Below, piece by piece: positions 44,516 through 56,659 of a stretch of 64,000 bases of DNA. Made by a program: the position numbers and the translations under genes. The stretch is from Haberlea rhodopensis (taxonomy: Eukaryota; Streptophyta; Magnoliopsida; Lamiales; Gesneriaceae): contig CAJQUN010000003.1 of NCBI GenBank assembly GCA_907163345.1, forward strand, positions 5,140,108 to 5,204,107, read 5' to 3'. The notes under the pieces are model-generated. The model was not told where the DNA came from. It made no database searches and worked only from the letters and a program-made list of their open reading frames with translations. Position 1 is the first letter of the stretch; each line of letters begins with the position of its first letter.

Positions 44516-47500
44516 ATGAAACAACACGACTGTGCCAAATCTTTCTTCCTCCATTATCACCGTTTTATCTTACTAATCTTCTTCCTTTTCATTACCCCGT
44601 CATCTCCGCAACCGTCTTCCGCTACCAAAAATGGCCTCCTTAAGGACTCCCAGCTGCTCATTTCATTCAAAAATTCACTTCCAAACCCCGACCAACTCCT
44701 CAGCTGGCAGACTACTATATCTCCCTGCAATTTCACCGGTGTTTCGTGTAAAAACTTTAGAGTCTCCTCTATTGACCTCTCTGATTACACTCTCAACGCG
44801 GACTTGTCGAAAGTTGGGACTTTCTTGCTTTCTTTACCGAGCTTGGAGTCTCTTCTGCTTAAAAATGCTGCCATCTCTGGTCCAATATCACCTGTTTCAA
44901 GATTCTCTTGCAGTAGTTTCTTAAATTCGGTAGATCTAGCTGGGAACGCCGTCTCAGGACATATTAATGATATATCTGCGTTTGGGGTTTGCTCTGGTTT
45001 GGTTTTTCTTAATCTTTCCATGAACTTGATTGGCCCTCGGCTGAAACAAGTTGCCGGGTTGTCGTCTCTACAAGTTCTTGATGTTTCCTACAACAGCATT
45101 TCCGATTCGAACGTGGTCTCTTGGCTTTTTTCGGGTGGGTTTTCTGAGCTGCAGCGCCTATATTTAAAGGGCAATAAATTGGGGGGGAGTTTGTCTGAGT
45201 TAAAGTTAAACAATCTGATGCATTTGGATCTTTCCCTCAACAATTTCTCCACGGGTTTTCCCACGTTTGGGGAATGCTCCAATCTGCAACACCTGGACTT
45301 ATCTTCTAATAGATTTTACGGTGAAGTTGGGAACTCACTTTTTTCTTGTGGAAAGTTGAGTTTCCTCAATCTCACCAATAACCAGCTCGCAGGAGATGTT
45401 CCAATGCTGCCAATTGGGAGTATACAGTATTTTTACCTCCAAAAAAATGGATTTCAAGGTGTTATTCCTCCAAATCTATCTGATTTGTGCACAACCCTTG
45501 TGGAGTTGGATTTATCTTATAATTACTTGATAGGTTCTGTGCCTGAAAGTCTCGCCACCTGCTCTTCTTTGGAGTTTTTTGATATCTCCAACAACAGTTT
45601 CTCTGGTGAGTTACCTGTTGGAACTCTCTTGAAATTGAGCAATTTGAAGACTCTGGTTCTATCTTTCAATAATTTTGTGGGTGGGTTGCCTGATTCTTTG
45701 TCAAATTTGGTAAAGTTGGAGACATTAGATGTGAGTTCCAATAATATTTCTGGTTTGATCCCGTCCGGGCTTTGCCAAGATCCTACGAACAGTTTGAAAG
45801 AGCTGTACCTTCAGAATAATCTGTTCACAGGCCGAATACCTGAGAGTCTGAGTAACTGTTCACAGTTGGAGTCACTTGATCTTAGCTTCAATTATTTGAA
45901 TGGGTCAATCCCACCTAGCCTCGGATCCTTGTCCAAGTTGAGGGATTTTATCTTATGGTTGAATCAACTGCAAGGCGAGATCCCTCGGGAGATTATGTAC
46001 TTGCAGACTATGGAAAACTTGATCCTCGATTTCAATGAATTGACGGGGTCGATTCCAGAATCTCTTAGCAATTGCACTAATTTGAATTGGATTTCACTGT
46101 CGAATAACCTCTTGATTGGGGAAATTCCGTCTTCTTTAGGTCTTTTGGCTAATCTAGCGATTCTCAAACTTGGGAACAATTTTTATCAGGTAGTATTCCG
46201 GCCGAGTTGGGGGATTGTCGAAGCTTGATTTGGTTGGATCTCAATACGAATTCACTGAATGGTACGATTCCACCTGCTCTTTTCAAGCAATCTGGCAATA
46301 TTGCTGTGGCATTGCTCACCGGGAAACGCTATGTTTATATAAAGAACGACGGAAGCAAGCAGTGCCACGGAGCTGGAAATTTGCTTGAGTTTGGGGGCAT
46401 CCGGCAGGAACAGTTGGACAGAATTTCGACAAGGCATCCTTGTAACTTTACCAGAGTGTACCGAGGCATCACTAAGCCAACGTTTAACCACAATGGCTCG
46501 ATGATTTTTTTCGACCTTTCTTACAATAGATTGGAGGGTAGTATACCAAAGGAGCTCGGGTCAATGTTCTACTTGTCTATACTAAATTTAGGACACAATG
46601 ATCTCTCCGGCCCCATCCCTGAAGACCTTGGAGGATTAAAGAGTCTTGCGATTCTTGATTTGTCTTACAATAGGTTGAATGGGACTATTCCCGTGGCATT
46701 GCAGAGCCTAACATTGCTTGGAGAGATTGATATTTCAAATAATAATCTTTCGGGAATGATTCCCGAGTCAGCACCATTTGATACGTTTCCTGACTATAGA
46801 TTTGCGAATAATTCAGGACTTTGTGGATACCCTCTTCCACCTTGTGGGTCGGCATTAGGCCCAGATACCAGTCAGCGTCCGAAATCTCACCGTAGACAAG
46901 CATCCCTTGCGGGCAGTGTGGCGATGGGGTTGTTATTCTCCCTCTTCTGCATATTTGGTTTAATAATTGTCGCTGTGGAAACAAAAAAAAGAAGGAAGAA
47001 AAAGGAGGCAGCGCTGGAGGCGTATATGGAGAATCACTCCAACTCGGCAATGGCACAAAGTGTGTGGAAGCTAAGTGCCCGTGAGGCGTTGAGCATCAGC
47101 ATTTCCACTTTCGAAAAGCCTCTTGCGAAACTCACTTTCGCGGATCTTCTTGAAGCCACAAATGGCTTCCATAATGACTGCCTAATAGGGAGTGGTGGTT
47201 TTGGTGATGTATACAAAGCTCAGTTGAAAGATGGAAATGTTGTGGCAATCAAGAAGTTGATACATGTAAGTGGGCAGGGCGATAAAGAATTCACCGCTGA
47301 AATGGAAACAATCGGGAAAGTTAAGCATCGGAACCTTGTCCCACTCCTTGGATATTGCAAAGTTGGCGAGGAAAGACTCTTGGTTTACGAGTATATGAAA
47401 TATGGAAGTCTCGAAGATGTTTTGCACGACAGAAAGAAAGTCGGTATCAAGCTAAGTTGGGCTTCAAGGCGAAAAATTGCTATTGGAGCTGCCAGGGGAT

Positions 47501-48117
47501 TGGCTTTCCTTCACCACAGTTGCACACCACATATAATTCATAGAGATATGAAATCTAGCAATGTTTTGATAGATGAAAACTTGGAGGCTCGAGTTTCAGA
47601 TTTTGGGATGGCACGACACATGAGTACCACGGACACACATTTGAGCGTTAGCACGTTAGCTGGCACTCCGGGATATGTCCCACCTGAATACTACCAAAGT
47701 TTTAGATGTTCGACAAAAGGAGACGTCTACAGCTATGGAGTCGTTTTACTGGAGCTGCTTACTGGTAAGCAACCTACCGATTCAGCTGATTTTGGTGACA
47801 ACAATCTTGTGGGATGGGTGAAACAACATGCAAAAACGAGAATAAACGATGTTTTTGACCCACAAATAATTAAAGAATATCGAAGCTTAGAAATCGAGCT
47901 GTTGCAGCATTTGAACGTGGCATGTGCTTGCTTAGATGATCGACCTTGGAAACGTCCCACGATGATACAAGTTATGGCTATGTTTAAAGAGATTCAGGCA
48001 GGATCAGGACTTGCTTCAGCTTCTTCGATCATTGCCATTGAGGAAGGCGGTTTTAGTACAGTTGAAGGCGTAGAGATGATCATAAAGGAGGGAAACAAAT
48101 TGAACAAGAATTTGTGA
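44516..48117 (+). pseudogene. BRI1: BRI1 brassinosteroid receptor, 1-bp frameshift
   Basis: Intronless orthologue of BRASSINOSTEROID INSENSITIVE 1, the plasma-membrane LRR receptor kinase that binds brassinosteroids and signals with BAK1/SERK. N-terminal signal peptide (RFILLIFFLFITPSS), cap cysteines (PCNFTGVSC), many LRRs, then the island domain (GKRYVYIKNDGSKQCHGAGN; RHPCNFTRVYRGIT) that forms the hormone pocket, terminal LRRs, a membrane segment (GLLFSLFCIFGLIIVAV, 46927-46980) and basic juxtamembrane KKRRKKK. The kinase has GSGGFGDVY, VAIKKL (Lys at 47251), HRDMKSSN (47539), DFG (47599) and VPPEYY. One base is missing at 46178-46184 (T-run), shifting frame inside an LRR; both sides are otherwise clean. 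Total length would be about 1200 residues, as in BRI1. Either a real null allele/pseudogene or a homopolymer assembly error. The second open frame, from 46207, is not a separate gene. Confidence 0.93.
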
Positions 48118-48833
48118 ACTTCAGCGGAAATTTTCATGGTTCTTCATCATTCATTTGAATCCAATTTTTCCAATCAACATACCGTTTCAAACCGGTATAA
48201 AACGATTGTACCAGTAATTATTGTATTTACAGCTTGTAGTTTTAGTCCCTCGGAAGAAAAATCTTGGTATCATCATACATAAAATAACAAATTTGTTGTA
48301 CATATATAGTTTGATTTTGTTACCTTGTTTTAGTTTTTCTTTTGTCAATTTTTTTTCCAAGGTTTTTTTTATTTGAAAAGAACATTTTGATACAGATTTA
48401 GCCTTTGAAGGTGGTGTTGTTCTATGACCTAACAATGATGTTTGACTAAGTGGGTGATATTTTTTTTATATCTTTATTTATTTATTTTTCCCCCACATTC
48501 CAACTGGCCGCCTAAAAATTAAATTAAAAAAATTGTAAAATGTCAAAAACTGTCTCTTGTATTACATGCATACACGTAACACATCAAAATCTTTCATTAA
48601 GGACTTTGGGAATTGTTTTTCAAGTTGTAGGCCCTTTATACTCATGCTTGCCAACTCTCATGTTTGAGCCATTTTTAAGGTGTAATTTTCAATATTTCTT
48701 TCTGTTCACTTTCATGCTCCAATAATGGCAAGAAGCCCCGACTCTCTTTGTATTAATTGTTCAAGTTTGAATTAAAATAAAAAATTGTGACTTGTGACTT
48801 GTGACTTGTGAATTGCATTATAAGGAAAGGATT
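48118..48833. other. BRI1 3' flank, no gene seen
   Basis: AT-rich. A short repeat of CTTGTGA occurs at 48790-48812. Confidence 0.5.
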
Positions 48834-48846
48834 AAAAAAAAAATTG

Positions 48847-48955
48847 TGGGCGAGTGGATAGTGGTAAAAATAGAAAATTCGAGCTCTTCGGCCTTGCCGG
48901 GATGGATAAGAGCTCATCCCACTTTGGGCAGTTTCGAATTCGAGTAGCGCTTGAC
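48847..48955 (+). mobile_element. tRNA-derived SINE candidate
   Basis: About 109 bases with an A-box-like GGGCGAGTGGATAGTGG near the left end, a B-box-like GTTTCGAATTCG at 48931-48942, and a poly(A) end. The flanks AAAAAAAAAATTG at 48834-48846 and 48956-48968 are identical and form a 13-bp candidate target duplication that includes the A-tail. Confidence 0.65.
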
Positions 48956-49588
48956 AAAAAAAAAATTGATTTAGCACCATCGGACTCAAAAAAAAGAGAG
49001 TAGGAAATTCGAGTCTATAATATCTAAATTTTAAAATGATTAATTATTTTAGTGTAGATTACTTCAATTGTAATAAAATATTTTAATCAAATTTAAATGT
49101 ATTTATTCATATATGTAAAGTTAGATATTACTCTCGAATGACAGATTCAAGAATTTAGATGGAACTAAACCATGCAAAATTCACCTTAAATACATTAAGA
49201 AACTAGAATGTAAGAAAAGACCAATTTAAAAATATTAGTAATTGCAATATTTTCACGTTTTTAGAGAATTGAGAGACAGATTGCCTCCAATCAACCATAT
49301 CAAACTTACATCACTATATTTTTTAGAGCGATAGGACGATATATAGACACCTCGTTCAAATTCTTTGAAAACATTTGTTTAAATACCACAACTTTCAACA
49401 TTTTAATACATGATAGGATCAAGGCAACATTTTGGTTCATTTACTTGTAATTGTTTTGCAAGAAAAAATATCAATCCTTTACTTCTAGGAAGATACCAAA
49501 TGCCCATGTCTTAGAATACAAGCTGTCATATTCTATTTCAACTCCATTTCTTTTAAGAACAGCGAGTGGTCCTCAAAATATTACATGT

Positions 49589-49591
<3 letters not shown>

Positions 49592-49664
<73 letters not shown>
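49592..49664. repeat. (TA)n microsatellite, 73 bp
   Basis: About 36 perfect TA units. ORFs across it encode only alternating Ile-Tyr. Confidence 0.95.
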
Positions 49665-49668
<4 letters not shown>

Positions 49669-49984
49669 ATGTGCACCTGAATTCATGCTTGAAAACTATG
49701 CATTTCACAAAGCAAGGATGCTCTACTACCAAAGCTGACTTTGTCTATTTGTTTAGAATTTAGCTATTTTATATACTTACTGTTTTTCGAGCTTATTATT
49801 AATATTAGCCAGTATATACAACAAACATGTATCGTATCTTCAAAGTTTTGTGATCCGAAAATTGCCATAAATACGTCTACAAATAGGGTTAGCAAAAAAA
49901 AATATATAGTTGATCTGATTTTGAGCATTAAATGATTTGAAAATAGTAGAAGCAGTAAAATTAATTTTTCGGGACAATCCAGAG

Positions 49985-50050
49985 CTAGCCTGATGGTTTA
50001 CCAGTCGACTCATCTCATGTTGACGAGGGTTCGAATCTCCTCCCTCCCCC
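49985..50050 (+). other. tRNA-like / SINE fragment
   Basis: TAGCCTGATGG resembles an internal A box and GGTTCGAATCTCC a B box, about 40 bases apart, but there is no acceptor stem or CCA-compatible end, so this is a tRNA-derived relic, not a tRNA gene. Confidence 0.5.
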
Positions 50051-50306
50051 AAAATCGTACTTGCAACAGTGATATAAAATAATAATTTTTCGGGATGTAT
50101 AGAATTTTTGGAACCTGAAAATAAAAGAAAATTAAAATGATGTTGAAGTTGGGCGGAATTTATCTAGTTACCATATAATATAATTTATTTTACCAATCCG
50201 AAGCCGTTAGAAACCATGAAATTTCATCTAAACCTAAAACCGGATGATTTTTTTTTTATAATAATTTTTTTTGAAGAATTAAGAAGGTTTAAAAGAGTTA
50301 GTAAAC

Positions 50307-50372
50307 CTTAGTACGCGAATTATAAAATCTTACTGGGCGAATTATAAAATCTTAGTGCGCGAATTATAAAAT
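50307..50372. repeat. 22-bp tandem repeat, 3 copies
   Basis: Three adjacent units ending GCGAATTATAAAAT at 50307, 50329 and 50351. Confidence 0.9.
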
Positions 50373-52702
50373 CTTAATTCGCCTTAAAGCGGCACACACG
50401 CACTCAGTTCGTCATCGCGATCGAAACGCTAATGGAGGGGGTATGATGATTATATGACTTAGGTTGAACCATTAATTACTTTATTTGCAATCGTGTTATT
50501 TAATATTCGCTAGTGTACAATTCCTAGGCTGGACCATATAAAATAAATACACTTCCTTATAGTTTCAATGCATCAAGCCAACAACATTTCGATTCCTTTT
50601 TATAATAATAATAATATATAATATTGGATTCAAATTTCTATGAGTCTTCACCTGGCCATTAACAACTTGCATGCATTGATAACTCATTTCAAATTCTTTC
50701 TACACGTTATGTTGGGAGATGGGTACGGAGGGTGATTTAATGGGATTAATTTGAATAGATGAAATTGGCATTTCAAAATTTTAAATTTTTTTAGAGATAC
50801 ATTATAAATATCTAATTAATTAAATTAATATATATTAGGAATCTAAATGGATCGATAAGATCTCGAGATGGAAAATGAAAAAAAAAACATTACCAAACAA
50901 TTTTTAATGACATATAAAATACTCAAAATCTGTTTTATTTTATATGAAAAACTGATAAACAGTCTGAAAAAACATTTGCAAACATCCAGATACTAAACAA
51001 TTTCCACTTATTAAATAAAGTTTGCTTCATTTGTACACTTAGATTACTTGTTTGAAATCTTGAGTAATTGATGAAGCAGCCTTCGTCAACTCAATTACAT
51101 AACTGTGTTAAAGACCGATGCTTCGAAGTTATATTTAGTCTTTTTTCCCATAAAAGTAATAATATTATGAGGATTGAGTATTTGGGGGAGAAAAATAGTG
51201 AGTCTTGGAGACCAGAGTAGTTGGTATATGAGTGTCATATTTAATAATATGGTGTAAAATATGAAGTTGAAATGTCATTTATACCCTCAAACGAACCAAT
51301 CATCATCCACAATAGGGCCTAGACCTATGTGGTTGTGGGTGATAAACTAAGAGAGAGTTGGGTTGTGGTGCATGGATTGCCTTTGTCTGAGGGGCCACAC
51401 TACAAACTTACCTTTCTTCTTAACCAATGTCTCTATATGATTTCTCCTTTCTCTTTTACCCCCAAACACACTCCCCTTTCTATTTCTCTTTTTGTTCATT
51501 CATTACAGCCACTTATTAATATATTTCTACAAGTTTTACCAAAAACTAGTGACTTATATTTATATTTTGTTCTGCAATCAAGACGATTTATATCTAAATC
51601 TTTCGATTTAAATACATTCAATCGATTCTATGTGGGTTTGAATAACAAATTATCGGGATGTCGGATGACCTTGTCCCAGCTGGCAACACAATCACTTGAG
51701 TACTGGGAGGTCTATAACATGTTTTGAAAATTAAATTTCGTTTTTCAAGAGATTAAACAAGCAGGCTTCTCTTAATGTTGCATTTGGACGTAAGTATCTG
51801 ATTTGGAGGAAAGGATTTGAAAACTAATAATAAAATTCATGGATTTGAAATGACACGTAGTATATTGTCATTTCAAATTATTCCAAAATCCAAATGAGAT
51901 GTATTGAAAAAGGAGAAATCTGAAATAACTACTTCAATTCCTTACCCAAATATAAATGATGAATTTGAGTAGAGAATTTGAAATATACTTATTTTAAATC
52001 ATTCATGTCATGCCCCGTGCGCCACTTTAAATTTGCATCCATAATCGATGTTGGACAAGGGTATTACAATGACTCATCCTTTAGAAAGTGGCGTCATCGT
52101 CGCGACCTAACTCATCGATCCCCCAGCGCTGGGAATCTAGGCGTGGCTCCTACATGTAGCACTTTACCCCGCAAGTTCAAGAGGTGACTCCCACGCACGT
52201 AGCACTTTGCCCCGCATAGCACTTATCTCCCGGTGTTTCCTGTCGGTGACAGATCTGATACCATTCTGTCACCCGGGCCCAGGTCCGCGGAAGCGCGACT
52301 GCACAATTGGCTCATATAGCAACTATTTCGTATCTATCATCGCTATCCGAAAATGGCTAACCCAAATTGCTATAATAGTATATTGTAAGCCTTTATAAAC
52401 CACTTTAAATTTGCAATCACAATCAATATGGGACAAATGTATTATAATTCTCTTCAAACACAACCTAAGAGTTCAAAGTATTTTTAACATATTTTTTACC
52501 ACCAATTTAACAAATTGTCTTTTTCCCCTTGAATTGTTGACAAAGATAGCTACATTTTCATTTGTCAATAAATACAAGTTAGATGAGATATTGGTAAATA
52601 ATATTATTTTTTACGGCAAAGAAATGTAAAAATGATTTAAATAGCTTTTATGGAGTATTGAAATTTAAAAAGCAACCGTTGATCAAGTATCATGGGTCCG
52701 TA
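50373..52702. other. Intergenic, no gene seen
   Basis: AT-rich except for 52010-52320. ORF 51329-51727 lacks an ATG start and any domain. 51780-51995 contains GATTTGAAAT/ATTTCAAAT motifs of a possible decayed MITE. Confidence 0.5.
52013..52450. repeat. GC-rich repetitive block with GTAGCACTTTGCCCCGC
   Basis: GTAGCACTTT(A/G)CCCCGC occurs at about 52156 and 52199 in a roughly 40-bp direct repeat. CCACTTTAAATTTGCA occurs at both ends (52022 and 52401). The start TGCCCCGTGCGCC resembles a gypsy LTR end, but I could not define an element. Confidence 0.5.
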
Positions 52703-52711
52703 TAAAAACAA

Positions 52712-54140
52712 GAGATAATTATATCTACATCATCTCGACTTTAACCTAATTGTAAAAACATTTTATCGACTTTGGAAAATCATATAGACCTCCCTTCTGG
52801 TGTAATGTCGTTAAAAAAATTTAACAAAACTTACAAAATGACATTTTTGTCCTTTTATATATGTAATATAAAATTTTCAAAACATTATAGATACACCCCT
52901 ATAGTACATGTAATATAAAATTATCAAAACATTACAGAAACACCCCTATAGTACTAGACATGACAGTTACGCTCCTATAGTGTCATATTACTTTTATTTA
53001 TTTCAAATAATTATTTATTAAATATTTTAAACTATAAACTAATTTTCATATTGATGATAGTATTTTAAAACAACTTATATATAAAAAAATTGTTCAACAT
53101 TAACTAATTGTACTATTATCATAGTATTATATCTTTTTTTTTTATAATTATGATAATAAAAAGATCTTGTAATATCAAACACATCAACATCTTTAACATA
53201 TTTAAGATAAGTTTATCCAAATATTTTAACATTTTATTTTTAAAATAAGACCTCACAGCTTATGAACTATTTAAAATAGTTTAACAAATATCTTTTAGAC
53301 ATTTGTATGTTTAGATGTTGAATTTAAATGATATTACTTATGTTTTAAGCCATGATCTTTAATGATAATCGATATTTTATCGATTCAGTTGTTCGATTTA
53401 GTATAAAAACCAGTTAGTGTGGTCGGCTGAAAAACAAATTCGGTCGGTTCAGTTCTTACAAATTCGGTCGGTTCAGACTTAATGCTCACCTATTTGAACT
53501 TGTATTTGGGCAGTTTGTTTTCAAAGTTTAGAATTTTTTCTCGTTTCTCAAATTATTAATCATATATTATTTATATTTTAAATCATTTATTGAAAGTACG
53601 ATGATTATATATTATCAAGTTTTTACGGTATGTTTTAGTGAACCAATTTTTATTGAGGTCAATTCGAAATATAAAAATCAAACATATTTTTCTTTAATTG
53701 ACTTTAAATTCGATTTAATTCAAAATATTTCAAATTGTTGTTATTTTCAAAAAAGTTTTTAAACGTTGTGTATATGTAATTTTGAATTTTTTATGGTATG
53801 TATTGATATTTTGCAAGATTTGATAAAAAATGAAAAAAAATAAAATTATTATGAAAATAAAAAGGTTTGAGTAAGTAGTAATTGTATTTGAAATAAACAC
53901 TTCGAAATATAAAATAATTGCTTCATTACGATCACACCCCCTAAAAAACATCATAATTACAATATGAGGTTTTCATTAAAAAATTATGAGTGGTTTATGT
54001 AACGGTCGTCAAATTTTTTAACGGGAGAAGTTGTCTGTAATGTTTAACCTAATTTGAAGGGAGATTTCTGTAATTTTTCAAACTATAGAGGAGATTTCTG
54101 TAATTGCGTCAAAGTCGAGGGGTATAGATGTAATTATCCC
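52712..54140. mobile_element. Mutator-like TIR element, non-autonomous
   Basis: 1429 bp, starting GAGATAATTATATCTACAT and ending GATGTAATTATCCC; CTCGACTTT follows in both arms. The flanks are a perfect 9-bp duplication TAAAAACAA at 52703-52711 and 54141-54149, diagnostic of the Mutator superfamily. No transposase ORF. Confidence 0.8.
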
Positions 54141-54152
54141 TAAAAACAATAT

Positions 54153-55730
54153 GGGGAATTGGAAAATGGGAGGCGACACTGCTGAAACTTGATGATGATG
54201 AAGATAGATTTTAGGGTTATGGTTTTCAAATGGTGCGCGAAAAGATAATAATTGGTGTACGAAATTGAAAAAATAACGGGTTCATGAAAATATAATATCG
54301 GTGCATGAAAAATAACTGGAGCATGAAATTTGCAAAAAAAGTAACTGGTGCACGAAAATAAATTAAACATTGATGCAAGAAAATACAACACTGGTGCACG
54401 AACTTTGTGTTAATTAACTGATGCATGAAATTTGTAAAAAAAAAAAAACAAATGTTGCACGAAATATAATAAATGGTGCACGAAATTAAATGGTTCGTGC
54501 ATCACTTACTTAATTGTATGGTTCATGCATCACCAGTTGTTTTTTTGTAAATTTCGTGCATCAGTTAATTAACACTGGTGCACGAACTTTGTGTTAATTA
54601 ATTGATGTACGGAATTTGTAAAAAAATAATTGGTGCACGAAATGTAATAAATGGTGCACGAAATTAAATAGTTCGTGCATCACTTACCTAATTATATGGT
54701 TCGTTCATCACCCATTTTCGCTTATGGTTCGTGCATCACCCACTTGCGGTTATGGTTCATGCATCACATACTTTTTCTATGTTTCGTGCATCAGTTACTG
54801 ATTTTAAATTCCGTGCATCAATTACTGATTTTCAATTTTTGTGCATCAGCTATTGATTTTAATTTTCGTGCATCAGTTACTGATTTTCATTTTTCGTGCA
54901 TCAGTTACTGATTTTCAATTTTCGTGCATCATTTACTGATTTTCATTTTTCGTGTATCAATTGCTTTTATATATTCGTGCATCAATTACTTTTATAAGTT
55001 CGTGCACCAGTTAGTTTAAGATTCATGCACAAGTTACTTTATATAAGTTTCGTGAACCGGTTACTTTTTGTAAGTTTCGTGCACCGGTTACTTTATATAT
55101 CTTTCGTGCACCAATTTACTTTTCATAATTTTGGTGCACCAGTTACTTTTTATATTTTTCGTGCACCAGTTAATTTTTATCGGTTCATCTTCTTCGTTGC
55201 AATATCTTTCGTGTACCAGTTACTTTTAATAATTTTTGTGCACCAGTTCTTTTTTATAATTTTCGTGCACCCATTAATTTTTTCTGGGTCATCTTATTAG
55301 TTGCAAGTTTCAGGCTATAAATTCTGGAAATAAGCAAAGAAGCACATACACCAATAAATCATAACTAAAAAAACCTCATAAATCAACAAACAGTATATAT
55401 ATACACTTACACACATACAGATACCAGATTTGGAAAAAAATCTGGAACAAAGTGATGTAATGGAAAATCGAAGAGATGGAGAGAAAAATCAACTGTAAGA
55501 AATCGTAACTGGTGAGAGAGATTTACGAGGAGATTTGAATCGCAGTGGTGAAAGCAAGAGCTCGAACGAAGTGCTGAAAGGAAGAGATTGAAATTTCTGA
55601 GATTGCCGCATTTTCTTATTAATGACACTTTTGTCATTTTAACCTAAAGTTGACTTAAATAATTGCAATTTTTTTTCCTGGACTAAAATGAATAAAGTTT
55701 TATCGTTGAATACTGACCTAAACTTTCCCC
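54153..55730. mobile_element. TIR-like element carrying the GTGCACGAA array
   Basis: 1578 bp starting GGGGAA and ending TTTCCCC, flanked by a perfect 10-bp repeat AAAACAATAT at 54143-54152 and 55731-55740. The left duplication overlaps the right target site of the preceding Mutator-like element. The terminal repeats are short; most of the interior is the array at 54228-55275. No transposase ORF. A 9-10-bp duplication suggests a Mutator-type derivative (inference). Confidence 0.55.
54228..55275. repeat. Orientation-switching degenerate repeat array
   Basis: About 40 spaced copies of GGTGCACGAAAT or its reverse complement ATTTCGTGCACC, with CA/TG variants (TTTCGTGCATCAGTTAC), at 20-35-base intervals. 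Units read GTGCACGAA from 54228 to about 54485, TTCGTGCATCA from 54493 to 54563, GTGCACGAA again from 54575 to 54663, and TTCGTGCA(C/T)CA from 54672 to the end. Confidence 0.9.
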
Positions 55731-55740
55731 AAAACAATAT

Positions 55741-55963
55741 ACTAAAATGGGGTTGGCACGGCGATATCTGGGCATGGGGTGGCGCCACGTCAATTGATGG
55801 CCAGCCCGTTATATGATGTGTGCAATTAACAGATCCCTACAATCTTTTGGCCCACTTAGTCTTAAAAAAAAATAATAAATAAATATAATCTAAATATGTG
55901 AACTAACTTTTTTTGTTTGGATGCAAAACAGAATTTTCACAAAACACGATCCAAAAATCATAT
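55741..55963. other. Short intergenic stretch
   Basis: No gene seen. 55959-55963 (CATAT) would be the left target site of the gypsy element. Confidence 0.4.
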
Positions 55964-56585
55964 TGATGTCATATGACATATTGACCTCCTCGGGTAAAAT
56001 CTCTCAAGGGCCGAACAAAGACATATACCGAACATAGTGCACCGAACGGAAAGCACCGAGCAGGGTTTTTACCGAACAGCTGCTAACCCTCCTCGGTTTT
56101 CTGGTCAAAGATTAGCGGAAGACCCGGGAATAACTAACAAATTAACCGGCGTGAATGAACGTGCAATAATGGGGCGCGGATTTCTCGGACGCGTTGGGCT
56201 CCAGTTAAGCCACGATCAGAGAACATCGTGTTCCGGATCTCCCGCGAGCCAATCACTGGGAACAGTCCTATAAATACCCGCGGATGTCATCATAGTAGGG
56301 GTTGGATTTTTCTGGGCAAAAAGACTCCGAAGAGAGCAAACTTGAGTCTGTTCGGTCTTTTTTATAATTTCTATAACAGTAGTCGTGTAAGTCATTGAAT
56401 AATTTTTTCTTGTGTCCAGATCATCTTGTAAATCATCAATATTTATAGTGGAGCTTTTTACTGGACTAGGTCCCGTGGTTTTTCTCTCAATTTGAGGGTT
56501 TTCCACGTAAAAAATCTTGGTGTATTCCTTTTATTTTTCGTAAACATTTAATTCTACCAAACACGTAAAATAACGGATCACATCA
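55964..56585 (+). repeat. 5' LTR of the Tat-type element
   Basis: 622 bp with inverted ends TGATGT...ACATCA. A TATA-like CTATAAATACCCG lies at 56269-56281. Confidence 0.8.
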
Positions 56586-56586
56586 T

Positions 56587-56604
56587 TGGCGCCGTCTGTG
56601 GGAA
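56587..56604 (+). promoter_or_regulatory. Primer-binding site
   Basis: TGGCGCCGTCTGTGGGAA, one base after the LTR, the form seen in Tat-lineage elements. Confidence 0.75.
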
Positions 56605-56659
56605 CAAAAAGAGTAAAGACGTTGAAGCAGAGATTTTTTCATCAAGAGTCCAAGGCGAA

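Noticed and set aside
46207..48117. A separate receptor-kinase gene beginning at 46207
   Set aside because: It is the second half of BRI1 after a one-base frameshift; there is no promoter, signal peptide or N-terminal LRR cap.
49451..49763. ORFs of 95 and 65 codons with long Ile-Tyr runs
   Set aside because: Product of reading through the (TA)n microsatellite.
49985..50050. Functional tRNA gene
   Set aside because: A- and B-box-like motifs are present with mismatches, but no acceptor stem can be formed.
51329..51727. 132-codon plus-strand ORF
   Set aside because: Starts with GTG, has no conserved motif, and lies in low-complexity intergenic DNA.
54228..55275. CRISPR-like array
   Set aside because: Repeats are degenerate, change orientation, have no uniform spacer length, and the DNA is a plant nuclear genome.
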